DNA of 64,000 nucleotides from Cytophagales bacterium (GTDB lineage: Bacteria; Bacteroidota; Bacteroidia; Cytophagales; Cyclobacteriaceae), in the NCBI GenBank assembly GCA_022360015.1, contig JAKSDQ010000152.1:94797-158796 (forward strand), in the 5' to 3' direction. Made by a program: the position numbers and the translations under genes. The notes beneath the pieces are model-generated. The model was not told where the DNA came from, did not search any database, and saw only the letters and a list, made by a program, of their open reading frames with translations. Positions 1 to 9,320 of this stretch are shown here, piece after piece (within the stretch, counting starts at the first letter, position 1; each line of letters begins with the position of its first letter).

Positions 1-1
1 C

Positions 2-1228
2 ATAGCCACCCGTTTGATCATGCTTTCCACAGGAATGCGCGCACCGATAGGCATGAAAATTTTTGGGCCCGATCTTCAGACACTGGCGGCAGTGGGCCTG
101 CAAATGGAAGAACTCCTGAAGCAGGTTCCCGGCGTAGAAGCTTCTTCGGTTTTTGCTGACCGTGTCGTTGGCAAACCATATCTTGAGATTAATATTGACA
201 GAAATGCTATTGCCCGGTATGGATTGCGTATCGAAGATATGCAAATGTATCTGGGGGTCGCTATTGGAGGCAGTCAATTGACGTCCACTGTGGAGGGCCG
301 TGAACGCTACCCTGTAAGGGTAAGGTACGCGAGGGAATTACGTGATAATCCCGATGACCTGAGTGACATACTTATTCCAACGCCGTCGGGTGTTCAGGTA
401 CCGCTTGGAAACCTGGCGCGAATTCAGTACGTCAGGGGGCCACAAAACATTAGAAGTGAAAATACCTTTCTGGTCAGCTATGTTATCCTGGATAAAATGG
501 AAGGTTTTGCCGAAGTGGATGTAGTTGAAAATGCCATGGAATTATTGGATAACAAAATCAGTGAAGGTTCCCTGACTATACCCCAAGGGGTCAGCTACGA
601 ATTTACCGGTAACTATAAGAACCAACTACGCGCCACTGAGCGACTCTCGATTCTGATTCCGGTGTGTCTGCTGATCATTCTTCTTATCCTGTATTTTCAG
701 TTTGGCAGGCTTCAGCCCACATTGATGGTATTCTCCGGTGTCTTTGTCGCTTTTGCCGGAGGCTTTATACTGATCTGGTTATACGGCCAGGATTGGTTTT
801 TAAACATCCGGGTTTTTGGAGAAGGCCTCCGTGATTTATTCCAGGTGAACAAGATAAACCTGAGCGTGGCGGTATGGGTGGGTTTTATCGCACTTTTTGG
901 GGTGGCTTCTGATAATGGCGTATTGATGGCCACCTATTTAAAGCAGACATTTGATAAAGAAAAACCAGATAATATCGAAAAGATCAGAAAAGCTGTCCTG
1001 CACGCGGGACTGTTAAGAATAAGGCCCGCTATGATGACAACGGCGACAACCATCATTGCGTTGTTGCCCATATTTACTTCCACCGGCAAAGGATCGGATA
1101 TCATGGTGCCTATGGCCATACCTACGTTTGGAGGCATGCTTTTTCAGGTCATTACGGTTTTTATTGTTCCGGTGCTTTATTGTATGTGGCAGGAGTTTCA
1201 GATAAAAAAGAAAAATGATGAAAATTAA
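2..1228 (+). CDS. cusA: CusA-type heavy-metal efflux RND transporter (C-terminal part, cut by window edge)
   Basis: Partial inner-membrane RND pump; the reading frame is open to the left edge, so only about the last 409 residues are present. The visible part contains the end of the periplasmic porter region and the last transmembrane block, including hydrophobic stretches starting IPVCLLIILLILYF and VFSGVFVAFAGGF, and ends with the usual TM helix and charged tail (QEFQIKKKND). The conserved RND phrases RIRPAMMTTATTIIALLP and GSDIMVPMAIP mark it as the HME (heavy metal efflux, CzcA/CusA) group. It overlaps the following TolC-like gene by 14 nt and is followed by a CusB-type adaptor, so a tripartite Cu/Ag efflux system is the likely job. 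The exact metal is inference. Confidence 0.93.
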   Translation: MATRLIMLSTGMRAPIGMKIFGPDLQTLAAVGLQMEELLKQVPGVEASSVFADRVVGKPYLEINIDRNAIARYGLRIEDMQMYLGVAIGGSQLTSTVEGRERYPVRVRYARELRDNPDDLSDILIPTPSGVQVPLGNLARIQYVRGPQNIRSENTFLVSYVILDKMEGFAEVDVVENAMELLDNKISEGSLTIPQGVSYEFTGNYKNQLRATERLSILIPVCLLIILLILYFQFGRLQPTLMVFSGVFVAFAGGFILIWLYGQDWFLNIRVFGEGLRDLFQVNKINLSVAVWVGFIALFGVASDNGVLMATYLKQTFDKEKPDNIEKIRKAVLHAGLLRIRPAMMTTATTIIALLPIFTSTGKGSDIMVPMAIPTFGGMLFQVITVFIVPVLYCMWQEFQIKKKNDEN

Positions 1229-2465
1229 GATTGTATTCCTGGGGCTGTCCCTGTTGGGAGTTGCCGCGTATGGTCAGGAAAACCTGAACAAGTACCTTGT
1301 TATTGCTGTCGAGAATAATCCGGGATTAAAGGCCGAATTTAACCGGTACCTTGCGGCAATGGAGCAAATTCCCCAGGCAAGGGCCTTGCCTGATCCGCAA
1401 CTGACTTTCAGTTTGTTTGCACAGCCTGTTGAAACCCGCGTAGGTCCCCAACGGGCCAGTATTGCTGTAAGCCAGGCTTTTCCCTGGTTTGGAACCCTCA
1501 AAGCCAGAGGCGAAGTAGCCACCCGACTGGCCGAATCCAGGCTTAAAAATTTTGAAGATCAAAAACTTGCGCTTTTCAAGGAGGTCAAAATTACTTATTC
1601 GGAATTGTATTTTATCCATAAGTCCATTTTGCTGACAGAAGAAAACTTAGCCCTGCTGAATTCATTTAAGGAATTGGTGAGGGTGAATTTTGAGAGTGGC
1701 AAAACCGGATTTGTCAATGTTCTGAGGGTAGAAATGGATTATGAGGAGTTGCAAAACAGGCTCGCTTTGCTCAATGATAGCAAACAGGCCCTGCTCATAC
1801 AGTTTGAAAACCTGTTGAATTATCAGCTTGACCAACCCCCTGCTTTTCCGGAAATTCTTTGGGAAGAAACCCTGAAAGAAGCAAAACAGACCCTGTATGA
1901 CAGTATAGTTTCGCGGAACCTGCAGCTCCGGCAACTGCAAAGTCAACTGGCCGCCCAGGATAAAAAGATGGAGGTTGCAGACCTTACAGGCAAACCTTCA
2001 TTTACGTTGGGAATGAGTTATATAAATATCGGTGAGCGTCCCGAGGCGGGTATTCCAGGCAACGGACAGGACGCATTGCTTTTTCCGCAGGCGGGATTAA
2101 ATATTCCGCTTTACCGCAAAAAATATGAAGCACTCAAAAATCAGGAAGAATTGCGTAAGGAAAGTCTTCAATACCAGATAGAAGCAAAGTCAGACAGGCT
2201 TATCACCAAATTGGAAACACTGATCAGGGACCATTTGGATGCTGCGAGGAGGCGGAGTTTATATCAGAAATTGTATGAATTGGCTGAACAATCTCTGTCA
2301 CTGCTTCAAACAGAGTTTGTAACAGGCAAAACGGATTTTGCGGATGTTTTGAGGATGGAGCGAAGGCTTCTTTCCTATCAGTTGGAATTGGAAAAGGCAA
2401 GGGTGGACGCTAATAACACAGTATATGAGGTTGATTATTTGATGGGAAGGGGTGAGGATGATTGA
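1215..2465 (+). CDS. TolC family outer-membrane efflux protein (CusC-like)
   Basis: Outer-membrane channel of 416 residues, expected to complete the RND pump encoded just before it. An N-terminal signal peptide (MMKIKIVFLGLSLLGVAAYG, then QEN) lacks a lipobox Cys, so it is not a lipoprotein like E. coli CusC. The body has two similar halves rich in long Leu/Glu/Gln helices (for example FVNVLRVEMDYEELQN and the matching FADVLRMERRLLSYQLE), the internal duplication typical of the OEP family. The start at 1215 overlaps the pump gene by 14 nt, indicating translational coupling. The next gene, the adaptor, begins 143 nt downstream. Confidence 0.93.
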   Translation: MMKIKIVFLGLSLLGVAAYGQENLNKYLVIAVENNPGLKAEFNRYLAAMEQIPQARALPDPQLTFSLFAQPVETRVGPQRASIAVSQAFPWFGTLKARGEVATRLAESRLKNFEDQKLALFKEVKITYSELYFIHKSILLTEENLALLNSFKELVRVNFESGKTGFVNVLRVEMDYEELQNRLALLNDSKQALLIQFENLLNYQLDQPPAFPEILWEETLKEAKQTLYDSIVSRNLQLRQLQSQLAAQDKKMEVADLTGKPSFTLGMSYINIGERPEAGIPGNGQDALLFPQAGLNIPLYRKKYEALKNQEELRKESLQYQIEAKSDRLITKLETLIRDHLDAARRRSLYQKLYELAEQSLSLLQTEFVTGKTDFADVLRMERRLLSYQLELEKARVDANNTVYEVDYLMGRGEDD

Positions 2466-2608
2466 TAATTGACAGTTGACAGTTGAAAATGGACAATTTT
2501 AGTTGGTGGGGTGATTGGAATGGTGGAATGATAGGAGGTGTTGGATCGTATGGAATCGATTATTAGAATACTGAAATAATTATTACGACGTGTAAAAGAA
2601 TCAAGATC

Positions 2609-4324
2609 ATGAAAAATATAAATCTAAAAAAAACGGGACTTTACTTGGGCCTTATCGTAACGGGTATTGTTATAGGTTTTCTACTCGACTCATCCCACCA
2701 ACCCTCTTCATCTCCCCCTACTCTCACCCGCTCGTCTTCTCATCAAAAAGTTTGGACATGCTCGATGCACCCTCAGATCAGGGAAAGTGGGCCGGGTGAT
2801 TGTCCCCTATGCGGGATGGATTTGGTGCCGGTGTTATCTTTGCATGAGGAAGTGGGGGAGAATGAGGTACAGATGACCGAGGCGGCGGTGCAATTGGCGA
2901 ACATTCAAACTACCAGGGTATCGCGGGGAGTAGTGGCCAGGGAGATTAGATTGCAGGGAGTTATCAGTGCTGATGAAAGAAGACTGTCTTCAGTGACTGC
3001 ACATTTTGACGGGCGGGTAGAAAAGTTGTATGCCGATTTTACCGGACAGTACATCAGAAAAGGCCAGAAACTTGCCACGTTGTATTCACCGGATTTGGTC
3101 ACTGCCCAAAAGGAGCTTTTTGAAGCACTGAAGCTCAAAGATTCGAATCCTGCATTTTATGAGGCGGCCATTCAGAAGCTTAAGCTGTGGGAGCTTACCA
3201 ACGATCAGATAGATAATATTATCAAAAAAGCTGAACCCGAATACTATTTTGAAGTCTATGCTCATCATTCCGGAACGATACATACCAAGAATATTTCAGT
3301 AGGAGAGCACATTATGGAAGGTAAAATCATGTTTGAAATTGCCGACCTGAACCATTTATGGGTACTTTTTGAGGCATATGAAAGTGATTTGCCCTGGATA
3401 TCCATCGGAGATTCCCTGTCTTTTTATATACCTGCTGTTCCTGGCAAACAGTTTCAAAGCACAGTTTCTTTTATCAATCCCCTGGTAAACCATCAAACCC
3501 GCACGGTTTCCATAAGGGCCGAAGTTAATAACCGGAACGGTCAGTTAAAACCTGAAATGTTTGCCGAAGGTATTGTACACGCGCACCTCAAAAAGGGTGG
3601 CCAAGCGCTGATGATTCCCAAATCCTCGGTGCTGTGGACGGGAAAGCGGGCGATAGTATATGTCAGGCAACCGGGCTATGATCAGCCAACCTTTCAATTC
3701 CGGGAAATTCAACTAGGTACAGATGCCGGGGAGCATTATGTGGTGCAGGCAGGGTTAGCCGAAGGTGAAGATATAGCTGTCAATGGTGTTTTCAAAATAG
3801 ATGCGGCGGCGCAGTTGCAGGGTAAAATAAGTATGATGAATCCGGAAGCAGAGGTTGCTGTGGAATCATTTGATGTCAGCCAGACATTCAGGGATCAGCT
3901 AAAAAATATTTTTGAGACCTATCTTCCGGTAAAAGACGCGTTGATTGAAAGTGATGTAAAAAAAGCGGGTCAAAAGGCCCGCGTTTTAGTGGATGTTATC
4001 AAAAAAGCAGATATGAACCTGGTTAAAGGTGAAGCACATACAGCCTGGATGAAAGATCTCGCAGTCCTTCAATCATCAACCGAAACCATTGTGGGAGAAA
4101 CAGACCTGGCAAAATCGAGAACAGCGTTGTCTCTCTTAAGTGATCAACTCTACCGTACCTTAGTCAAATTCAAGGTTAAGGGGTTAAAAGCATTCCGTCA
4201 ATTCTGTCCCATGGCCTTTGATTTTGAAGGCGCCTATTGGCTCAGCAATTCTGACGAAATTCTCAACCCCTACTTCGGTGACGAAATGTTGACCTGCGGT
4301 AATATCGAAGATGAATTGCAATAG
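2609..4324 (+). CDS. cusB: CusB-type RND periplasmic adaptor with heavy-metal-binding domain
   Basis: Membrane-fusion protein of 571 residues linking pump and channel. A membrane anchor at about residues 10-25 is followed by a heavy-metal-binding module near residues 48-75 with the motif TCSMHPQIRESGPGDCPLCGMDLVPV-type Cys/Met/His ligands (key residues C-x-M-H-P and C-P-x-C-G-M-D). Next come the barrel-sandwich/lipoyl and beta-barrel domains (about 110-400). The C-terminal 150 residues match the DUF3347 type seen in Bacteroidota CusB proteins and carry further Cys/Met ligands (FCPMAFDFEGAYW, DEMLTCG). The ligand set favours Cu(I)/Ag(I). The 143-nt gap before it holds short direct repeats near 2467-2500 and may carry its own promoter. 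Confidence 0.93.
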   Translation: MKNINLKKTGLYLGLIVTGIVIGFLLDSSHQPSSSPPTLTRSSSHQKVWTCSMHPQIRESGPGDCPLCGMDLVPVLSLHEEVGENEVQMTEAAVQLANIQTTRVSRGVVAREIRLQGVISADERRLSSVTAHFDGRVEKLYADFTGQYIRKGQKLATLYSPDLVTAQKELFEALKLKDSNPAFYEAAIQKLKLWELTNDQIDNIIKKAEPEYYFEVYAHHSGTIHTKNISVGEHIMEGKIMFEIADLNHLWVLFEAYESDLPWISIGDSLSFYIPAVPGKQFQSTVSFINPLVNHQTRTVSIRAEVNNRNGQLKPEMFAEGIVHAHLKKGGQALMIPKSSVLWTGKRAIVYVRQPGYDQPTFQFREIQLGTDAGEHYVVQAGLAEGEDIAVNGVFKIDAAAQLQGKISMMNPEAEVAVESFDVSQTFRDQLKNIFETYLPVKDALIESDVKKAGQKARVLVDVIKKADMNLVKGEAHTAWMKDLAVLQSSTETIVGETDLAKSRTALSLLSDQLYRTLVKFKVKGLKAFRQFCPMAFDFEGAYWLSNSDEILNPYFGDEMLTCGNIEDELQ

Positions 4325-4358
4325 AAAAATACGGTTGCCGTTGCTTTGCGCTGTTGCG

Positions 4359-5150
4359 CTATTTCGTTCCGGTGATGGTTACACTTAAAACCTGGACGCC
4401 ACTTTCACGAAATTCGATCAACGCGTCTTTTGATAAATGGTTTAAGAGAAAGTCATCGGGCAGGGAGATGGATTTTTCTTTGGCTATATGAATGTCTTTA
4501 AAACCTGCCTGCCGTATGGTTTCAAGGTAGTTTTCCTTTACCATGGCCCCCGAAATGCAGCCGGCATACAAGGCCACAGCGGCTGCTATTTCTTTTGTAA
4601 GCGGCCTGCTTACAACGATATCGGATATGCTGAACCGGCCCTGGGGTTTTAGCACCCGGTGGATTTCCTTATAAGTTTTGGCCTTGTCATTGACCAGGTT
4701 AAGGACGCAGTTACTTATCACCACATCAATTTCATCCGATGCAACCGGCATTTCTTCTATATCACCGAGAATGAATTCGACGTTTTTGTAACCGAGCTTT
4801 GCTTTGTTACTATTGGCTTTTTCAATCATTGCCGTGGTCATGTCTATGCCTATTACCCGGCCTTTATCACCTACCGTTTTCCTTGCCACAAAAACGTCAT
4901 TGCCAGCACCTGAACCCAGGTCAAGTACCGTATCTCCCGCCCTCATGAGGGCCGATTCCGTTGGAAGACCACACCCTAAACCATAGTCAGCCTCCGGGAT
5001 ATAACCCGCTAGCTGGCTATAGTCTTCTGCAAAATTTCCGGCATCCGGACTTCCGGTTCCACAGCAACCTGATTCATATCCGCAACCACCATCCTGATCC
5101 AGGGTCCTGGTATAGGTCTCTTTAATGATTTCTTTTATTGAATTACTCAT
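4359..5150 (-). CDS. arsM: Arsenite S-adenosylmethionine methyltransferase
   Basis: Cytosolic class I methyltransferase of 263 residues that methylates As(III). The SAM-binding motif LDLGSGAGNDVF lies at residues 77-88. The three cysteines used by ArsM to bind arsenite are present: Cys60 (GLGCGLP), Cys148 (ISNCVLNL) and Cys198 (YAGCISG). An N-terminal Cys-rich stretch (C23, C29, C30) is also typical. It is transcribed after a SigZ-type sigma factor gene 84 nt upstream on the same strand, a neighbourhood I recall from other Bacteroidota, and it faces the Cu/Ag efflux genes convergently. The C-terminal half is complete, so the gene looks functional. Confidence 0.95.
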   Translation of the reverse strand: MSNSIKEIIKETYTRTLDQDGGCGYESGCCGTGSPDAGNFAEDYSQLAGYIPEADYGLGCGLPTESALMRAGDTVLDLGSGAGNDVFVARKTVGDKGRVIGIDMTTAMIEKANSNKAKLGYKNVEFILGDIEEMPVASDEIDVVISNCVLNLVNDKAKTYKEIHRVLKPQGRFSISDIVVSRPLTKEIAAAVALYAGCISGAMVKENYLETIRQAGFKDIHIAKEKSISLPDDFLLNHLSKDALIEFRESGVQVLSVTITGTK

Positions 5151-5234
5151 GACTTTAAATTTTTGATGCTACTAACAGGACGTAAGGAGTTTGAAAAGGA
5201 CGCAAAATAACGGAATGTATGGTTTTTTGCCAGG

Positions 5235-5780
5235 TTAGCGATGATGGCAACAACTGCTTCTTTTCGAATAATCGAGGATATTGCCGTAAATGTCTGCTTC
5301 GATTTCACAGCATTGAAGAATCATTTCCTTCAGCTTCTTTCGTCCTCGCTGAACCCTGGATTTTGCGCCCGAAAAAGAGATGTCAAGCATACCGGCGAGT
5401 TCTTTTTGTTTAACACCGTTTAATTCGCTAAGTATAACAGCTTCTTTGTATTTGACATCCAACTGATCAATCATAGGCATTATGCAGTCAATGAACCTAT
5501 CATTGAAATAGTCCTGATCCTCGGAGGGTACATCGGGTACCTCAGGGACAACAACATGCTTCACCGCCGACCGGTAGTAGTCGGCAATGACGTTTTTGGT
5601 TATCCGGCGAACCCATGGAAGCAGCTTTTCCGATGAATTCAAAGTATGGATTCCTGAATGGATTTTCAGGAAAATATCGTGCAGTAAGTCTTTCCTTGTC
5701 TCTTTGTCCCGGATGTTGGCTGCCAGCATGTATTCAAGCTTCTGGTATACACTTTTCCAGACATGATAGATGTTTTCCAT
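5235..5780 (-). CDS. sigZ: RNA polymerase sigma factor, SigZ-type ECF family
   Basis: ECF-type sigma-70 factor of 181 residues. Region 2 is recognisable from DKETRKDLLHDIFLKIHSG through WVRRITKNVIADYYR (about residues 25-75), and region 4 from YKEAVILSELNGVKQKELAGML to GAKSRVQRGRKKLKEM (about 112-150). The Cys-rich tail (QCCEIEADIYGNILDY, then SSCCHH) is the SigZ signature and could sense thiol-reactive metals (inference). It lies upstream of arsM on the same strand with an 84-nt gap, so it probably controls or is co-expressed with arsenic detoxification. No anti-sigma gene is adjacent. Confidence 0.9.
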   Translation of the reverse strand: MENIYHVWKSVYQKLEYMLAANIRDKETRKDLLHDIFLKIHSGIHTLNSSEKLLPWVRRITKNVIADYYRSAVKHVVVPEVPDVPSEDQDYFNDRFIDCIMPMIDQLDVKYKEAVILSELNGVKQKELAGMLDISFSGAKSRVQRGRKKLKEMILQCCEIEADIYGNILDYSKRSSCCHHR

Positions 5781-5898
5781 AATAATATTCAGCTTTACCT
5801 ATTTTATCAGACGGAGATAAGCGCATGTGGACGCAAAAAACTGAAACATTTTTTCTCATTCGCCGGTCTGAGGCAAACCCAGGCTATATTAACATGCC

Positions 5899-6363
5899 CT
5901 AACCTTCTCGTACGTACTGGTAAAATATGTGCTTTTGATGCGGGGAGTTTTCACGAATGTATTCCGTAAAAAACTGCCTTGTATACCCTCCCAAATCCAA
6001 ATCCATGATTTCATCGATTCCTGCCCAGATATACTCATCGGCCTCATCGTTCAGGATAACATCAGAAGAGCCTGTTCTGCAAATGAAATCAATAAAAATG
6101 AAATGCTTTTCTTGTTGAAAGGTTTTGCTAAAGATGCTCTCTTGTAAACTAATAAGTTCAATGTCATAGATATCCAAGCCGGTTTCTTCCTTGACCTCCC
6201 GCCTCAAAGCGTCTTCCATCTTTTCACCCCGCTCAATGTGCCCACCGGGAATCACAAACTTATCATTCCATTTCCTGGACTTGCACAAAAGAATTTTATT
6301 TGAAGGGTTTACAATAATTGCCCCTACCGTTGGTTCCGGATACATGTTCATTTGGTTACTCAT
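5899..6363 (-). CDS. NUDIX hydrolase
   Basis: Small cytosolic hydrolase of 154 residues that would cleave a nucleoside-diphosphate-linked substrate. The Nudix box is complete at about residues 40-62: GGHIERGEKMEDALRREVKE followed by ETGL, fitting G-x5-E-x7-R-E-U-x-E-E-x-G-U. A beta-strand-rich N-terminus (PTVGAIIVNPSNKILLCKS) precedes it. The substrate cannot be told from the sequence. It stands alone, 119 nt downstream-facing from the sigZ start region, with 386 nt of non-coding DNA on its upstream side. Confidence 0.92.
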   Translation of the reverse strand: MSNQMNMYPEPTVGAIIVNPSNKILLCKSRKWNDKFVIPGGHIERGEKMEDALRREVKEETGLDIYDIELISLQESIFSKTFQQEKHFIFIDFICRTGSSDVILNDEADEYIWAGIDEIMDLDLGGYTRQFFTEYIRENSPHQKHIFYQYVREG

Positions 6364-6682
6364 ACTTTAATGTTGCGGCTAAACATGAGGATAATCCCAT
6401 TGCATTGAGAAAAGTAAATGGTTTATGTCGCAGGAAATTCCGGATGGCGGTGGTGAAATAGTTTTTAATCATGGTGAGAGGCATTGGATGTTAGTCGTAC
6501 GAATTGTTTTTAATAAGCTTGTATAATGACTGAAATAAAGTTAATCAATCAGGTCATATTTTAAAACTTTGGACCCATGGCATTGTTCAGGTGTAGTGCT
6601 ATCACCTGTTTTCCTTGTAGGCAAAGCAAGATGGATAACTGTTAAATTAGCCATAGAAAAGCTCATTGACGAAGATAGGCAT
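6364..6682. other. Intergenic region without recognised gene
   Basis: About 320 nt between the Nudix start and the DUF4332 terminator. I see no convincing ORF, RNA or repeat. It must hold the Nudix promoter on the minus strand, but no clear TTTG-N20-TAnnTTTG match stood out. Confidence 0.5.
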
Positions 6683-6712
6683 AAAAAAAGCGGCCTGTTA
6701 AGAATCGGCCGC
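6683..6712 (-). terminator. Intrinsic terminator of the DUF4332 gene
   Basis: On the minus strand the arms GCGGCC (6707-6712) and GGCCGC (6690-6695) form a GC-rich stem followed by a run of T at 6689-6683. It lies about 40 nt past the stop codon of the DUF4332 gene. Confidence 0.8.
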
Positions 6713-6749
6713 CTTTATGAGGAATATCTCCAAAGGTTTTAGGTAAATG

Positions 6750-7157
6750 TCAGTGTGTGATCATGGGTTCCAGTTTCTTGGCCTGGGCCACAAAATTAGA
6801 AACCTGCTTGGCTGAAGGGAGTTGTCTGACCAGTTTTTTCTTGGTGTTCACTTCGACCATTTTAGCATGCAGGTTTTCAGCGTTTCTGTTTCTAAGTTCC
6901 TTAATGGTATCCACACCGGAAGCTTCCAATAGCTCCGAATATTCGCTTCCCACGCCTTTAATCCTGAAAAGATCCGCCATATTGGCCCACTTGAGTAGCT
7001 GGGAGGTATCGATACCCGACTGCTCTGCCACAGCCTTTCTACCTTTTTTGTTACAGCACAATTTCAGTAATCCGGGCACTGACCGAACACCAGCTTTTTG
7101 AAGTTTGGCGGCGTACTTTGGGCCAATTCCTTCAATATCTGAGATTTTTTTTGCCAT
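6750..7157 (-). CDS. DUF4332 helix-hairpin-helix protein
   Basis: Protein of 135 residues made almost entirely of two helix-hairpin-helix modules: IEGIGPKYAAKLQKAGVRS near residues 8-26 and IKGVGSEYSELLEASGVDT near 67-85. The repeated (I/V)xGhGxxhxxxLxxxGhxT pattern is the DUF4332 family form. Such modules usually contact DNA backbones, so a nucleic-acid role is possible, but the family has no defined function that I know. No partner gene is adjacent; a terminator follows it and 290 nt of non-coding DNA precede it. Confidence 0.85.
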   Translation of the reverse strand: MAKKISDIEGIGPKYAAKLQKAGVRSVPGLLKLCCNKKGRKAVAEQSGIDTSQLLKWANMADLFRIKGVGSEYSELLEASGVDTIKELRNRNAENLHAKMVEVNTKKKLVRQLPSAKQVSNFVAQAKKLEPMITH

Positions 7158-7447
7158 TTTGGTTTAAAGTTTTTGGTTATAAAAGGATAAAACTATTAAC
7201 AAGACCGATCCGGAATAAATGGACTCTTTGAAGTAGCTGGACCTGGTATGACAATTCCATAACACCGGGGTTTTCTGCTTTTACCTGGAAATAGGTATTA
7301 CCAGATCAAGACGTAAACATTACTTCTAACTTCAATAATAATTTTTCTATTTCAAGAAATCATCGTTCTTCGATGTTTGGAGTGATTATAACGGTGAGTG
7401 GGGCAGATTACGGGTTAAGTGCCCCGGCAGGGTTGGGGGGCATGGCC

Positions 7448-8698
7448 TTAAATTTCAGTGAATTTTTTAAAGATGGCTGTGGCGTTATGGCCACCGAATC
7501 CAAAGGTATTGCTCATAACATATTTCATGGGCTTTTTCTGGCTTTGGCCCAGCGTAAGATCGATGCAGGTATTTATTTCGGGATCTACCGTTTCCACATT
7601 AATGGTCGGAGGAACCATATCTTCCTTAACGGCTAAAACACTGGCTATGGCCTCTATGGCGCCGGCAGCTCCGAGCAAATGACCGGTCATGGATTTGGTG
7701 GCGCTGATGTTTAACCGGCTATTGTCATTCCCAAATAGTTTTGTTACCGCCTTTAACTCTGAAATATCTCCCAGACCGGTGGAGGTAGCATGCATGTTTA
7801 TGTAATCGATGTCACCGGGTTTGATGCCGGCGTCTTCCAGGGCACTTTCCATGCCCAGGTAAGCACCGAGCCCTTCAGGGTGTGTGGCGGTCATATGGTA
7901 CGCATCTGCAGACATACCGCCACCCACTACTTCGGCATATATTCTGGCACCTCTTCGCCGTGCATGTTCATATTCCTCCAATATCAAGGCTCCCGCGCCT
8001 TCGCCCATGACAAAACCATCCCTTCCAATATCAAATGGCCTTGAGGCAGTCGCTGGTGAATCATTTCTGGTGGAGAGTGCCTTCATGGCGTTAAAACCCC
8101 CAATACTGGCCTGGGTAACCGGGGCCTCGGAACCCCCGGTTATGATCATATCGGCCTTTCCCCATTTTATGTAGTTAAAAGCGTCGATAATGGCTGTGGT
8201 AGAGGAGGCACAGGCGGAAATAGTGTTGTAATTAATGCCCCTTAAGCCATGTTTAATAGAGATTAAGCCCGAACTGGTATCGCATAGTATTTTAGGAATA
8301 AAAAACGGGTTGTATCGTGGTGTACCATCTCCGTTACCGTACTCAAGCACTTCATCCTCGAAAGTTCCGATACCACCATTGCCACTTGCCCAGATTACCC
8401 CGATGCGGTTCACATTCAATTGATCAAAGTTGGCCTGGCTGTCCTCAATAGCTTCCTGCGATGCAACCAGGGCGTATTGGCAAAATGGGTCCATTTTTCT
8501 TGCCTCTTTGCGATCGAGGAAATTTAGCGGATCAAAGCCTTTTAATTCACAGGCAAATTTTGTTTTAAATTTTTGGTGATCAAATTTGGTTATAAAATCA
8601 CATCCGCTTTTGCCTTCCTTTAAACCCTGCCAGTAGTCCTGTAAATTATTGCCTAAAGGAGTCAGTGCTCCCATGCCGGTTATAACAACTCTTTTCAT
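7448..8698 (-). CDS. fabF: Beta-ketoacyl-ACP synthase II
   Basis: Condensing enzyme of 416 residues for fatty-acid elongation (malonyl-ACP plus acyl-ACP). The catalytic triad is in standard positions: Cys163 in SACASSTTA, His303 in NMHATST, His340 in SMTGHLLGAAGA. The Gly-rich C-terminal GFGGHNA loop is present. Because most Bacteroidota have another fabF next to acpP, and this copy is paired with a TetR regulator rather than acpP, it may be a secondary KAS with a specialised role (inference). The TetR gene sits 20 nt upstream on the same strand, so they form a tetR-fabF operon. Confidence 0.94.
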   Translation of the reverse strand: MKRVVITGMGALTPLGNNLQDYWQGLKEGKSGCDFITKFDHQKFKTKFACELKGFDPLNFLDRKEARKMDPFCQYALVASQEAIEDSQANFDQLNVNRIGVIWASGNGGIGTFEDEVLEYGNGDGTPRYNPFFIPKILCDTSSGLISIKHGLRGINYNTISACASSTTAIIDAFNYIKWGKADMIITGGSEAPVTQASIGGFNAMKALSTRNDSPATASRPFDIGRDGFVMGEGAGALILEEYEHARRRGARIYAEVVGGGMSADAYHMTATHPEGLGAYLGMESALEDAGIKPGDIDYINMHATSTGLGDISELKAVTKLFGNDNSRLNISATKSMTGHLLGAAGAIEAIASVLAVKEDMVPPTINVETVDPEINTCIDLTLGQSQKKPMKYVMSNTFGFGGHNATAIFKKFTEI

Positions 8699-8718
8699 AT
8701 GGCTTATTAAATTTTTCT

Positions 8719-9300
8719 TTAACTTGGTTTTAAATCCGATTTGATCTGATCCACCAGATTGTAAAAATCTTTTTTCTCTGAAATCCTGGCCAGTTGCAGT
8801 CCTCCTGCCAGGGCGGAACAGAGCATCATCGCTTTGATCCTTGCATGGCCCTTGAACTCAAATTCACCTCGTTTTCTCCCCTCGGTTAATATTTCACTTA
8901 ACCATGCCAGAATCTTTTCCGACAGCAGTTTTAAGCTTGTCTGTCCCTTGGGGCCGATGGTAAAAAAATCTGAACCTAACGATCCAAACAAACAGATCTG
9001 GCGGTTATTCTCAATGCTTGAAATATAAATATTGATAAATTCCTGCAACCCGTTCCAGACTTCCATATGTCCGGCGGTCCCCATTTGTTGGATCATTTGC
9101 TCAAACCGCTTCCGGTTTTCTTCAATAATAGCCAGCAACAAATCTTCCTTGCTGCCAAAATGATAATGGACTGCCGCATTTTTGACCCCCAGCGAGGAGG
9201 AAATATCGTGATAGCTAAAAGCATTTATACCCTTTTCTTTCAGCAACTTTTCCCCAAGCAGCAGAATCTTTTGTTTGGTATTTTCCGGCTTCTTGACCAT
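8719..9300 (-). CDS. TetR/AcrR family transcriptional regulator
   Basis: Repressor of 193 residues. The N-terminal DNA-binding domain is clear: KILLLGEKLLKEKGINAFSY, then HDISSSLGVKNAAVHYHFGS with the KEDLL continuation (helix-turn-helix about residues 28-50). The C-terminal ligand domain is helical with no recognised ligand. It is first in an operon with the fabF-type gene 20 nt downstream, which suggests control of fatty-acid or lipid synthesis. A perfect 18-bp palindrome lies inside its own promoter (9330-9347), indicating autorepression. Confidence 0.92.
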   Translation of the reverse strand: MVKKPENTKQKILLLGEKLLKEKGINAFSYHDISSSLGVKNAAVHYHFGSKEDLLLAIIEENRKRFEQMIQQMGTAGHMEVWNGLQEFINIYISSIENNRQICLFGSLGSDFFTIGPKGQTSLKLLSEKILAWLSEILTEGRKRGEFEFKGHARIKAMMLCSALAGGLQLARISEKKDFYNLVDQIKSDLKPS

Positions 9301-9320
9301 GGTGATGATTATCGAAAGCC

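Noticed and set aside
2466..2510. Direct repeats TTGACAGTTGACAGTTGA
   Set aside because: Only two to three short units between genes; too little to call an element or regulatory array.
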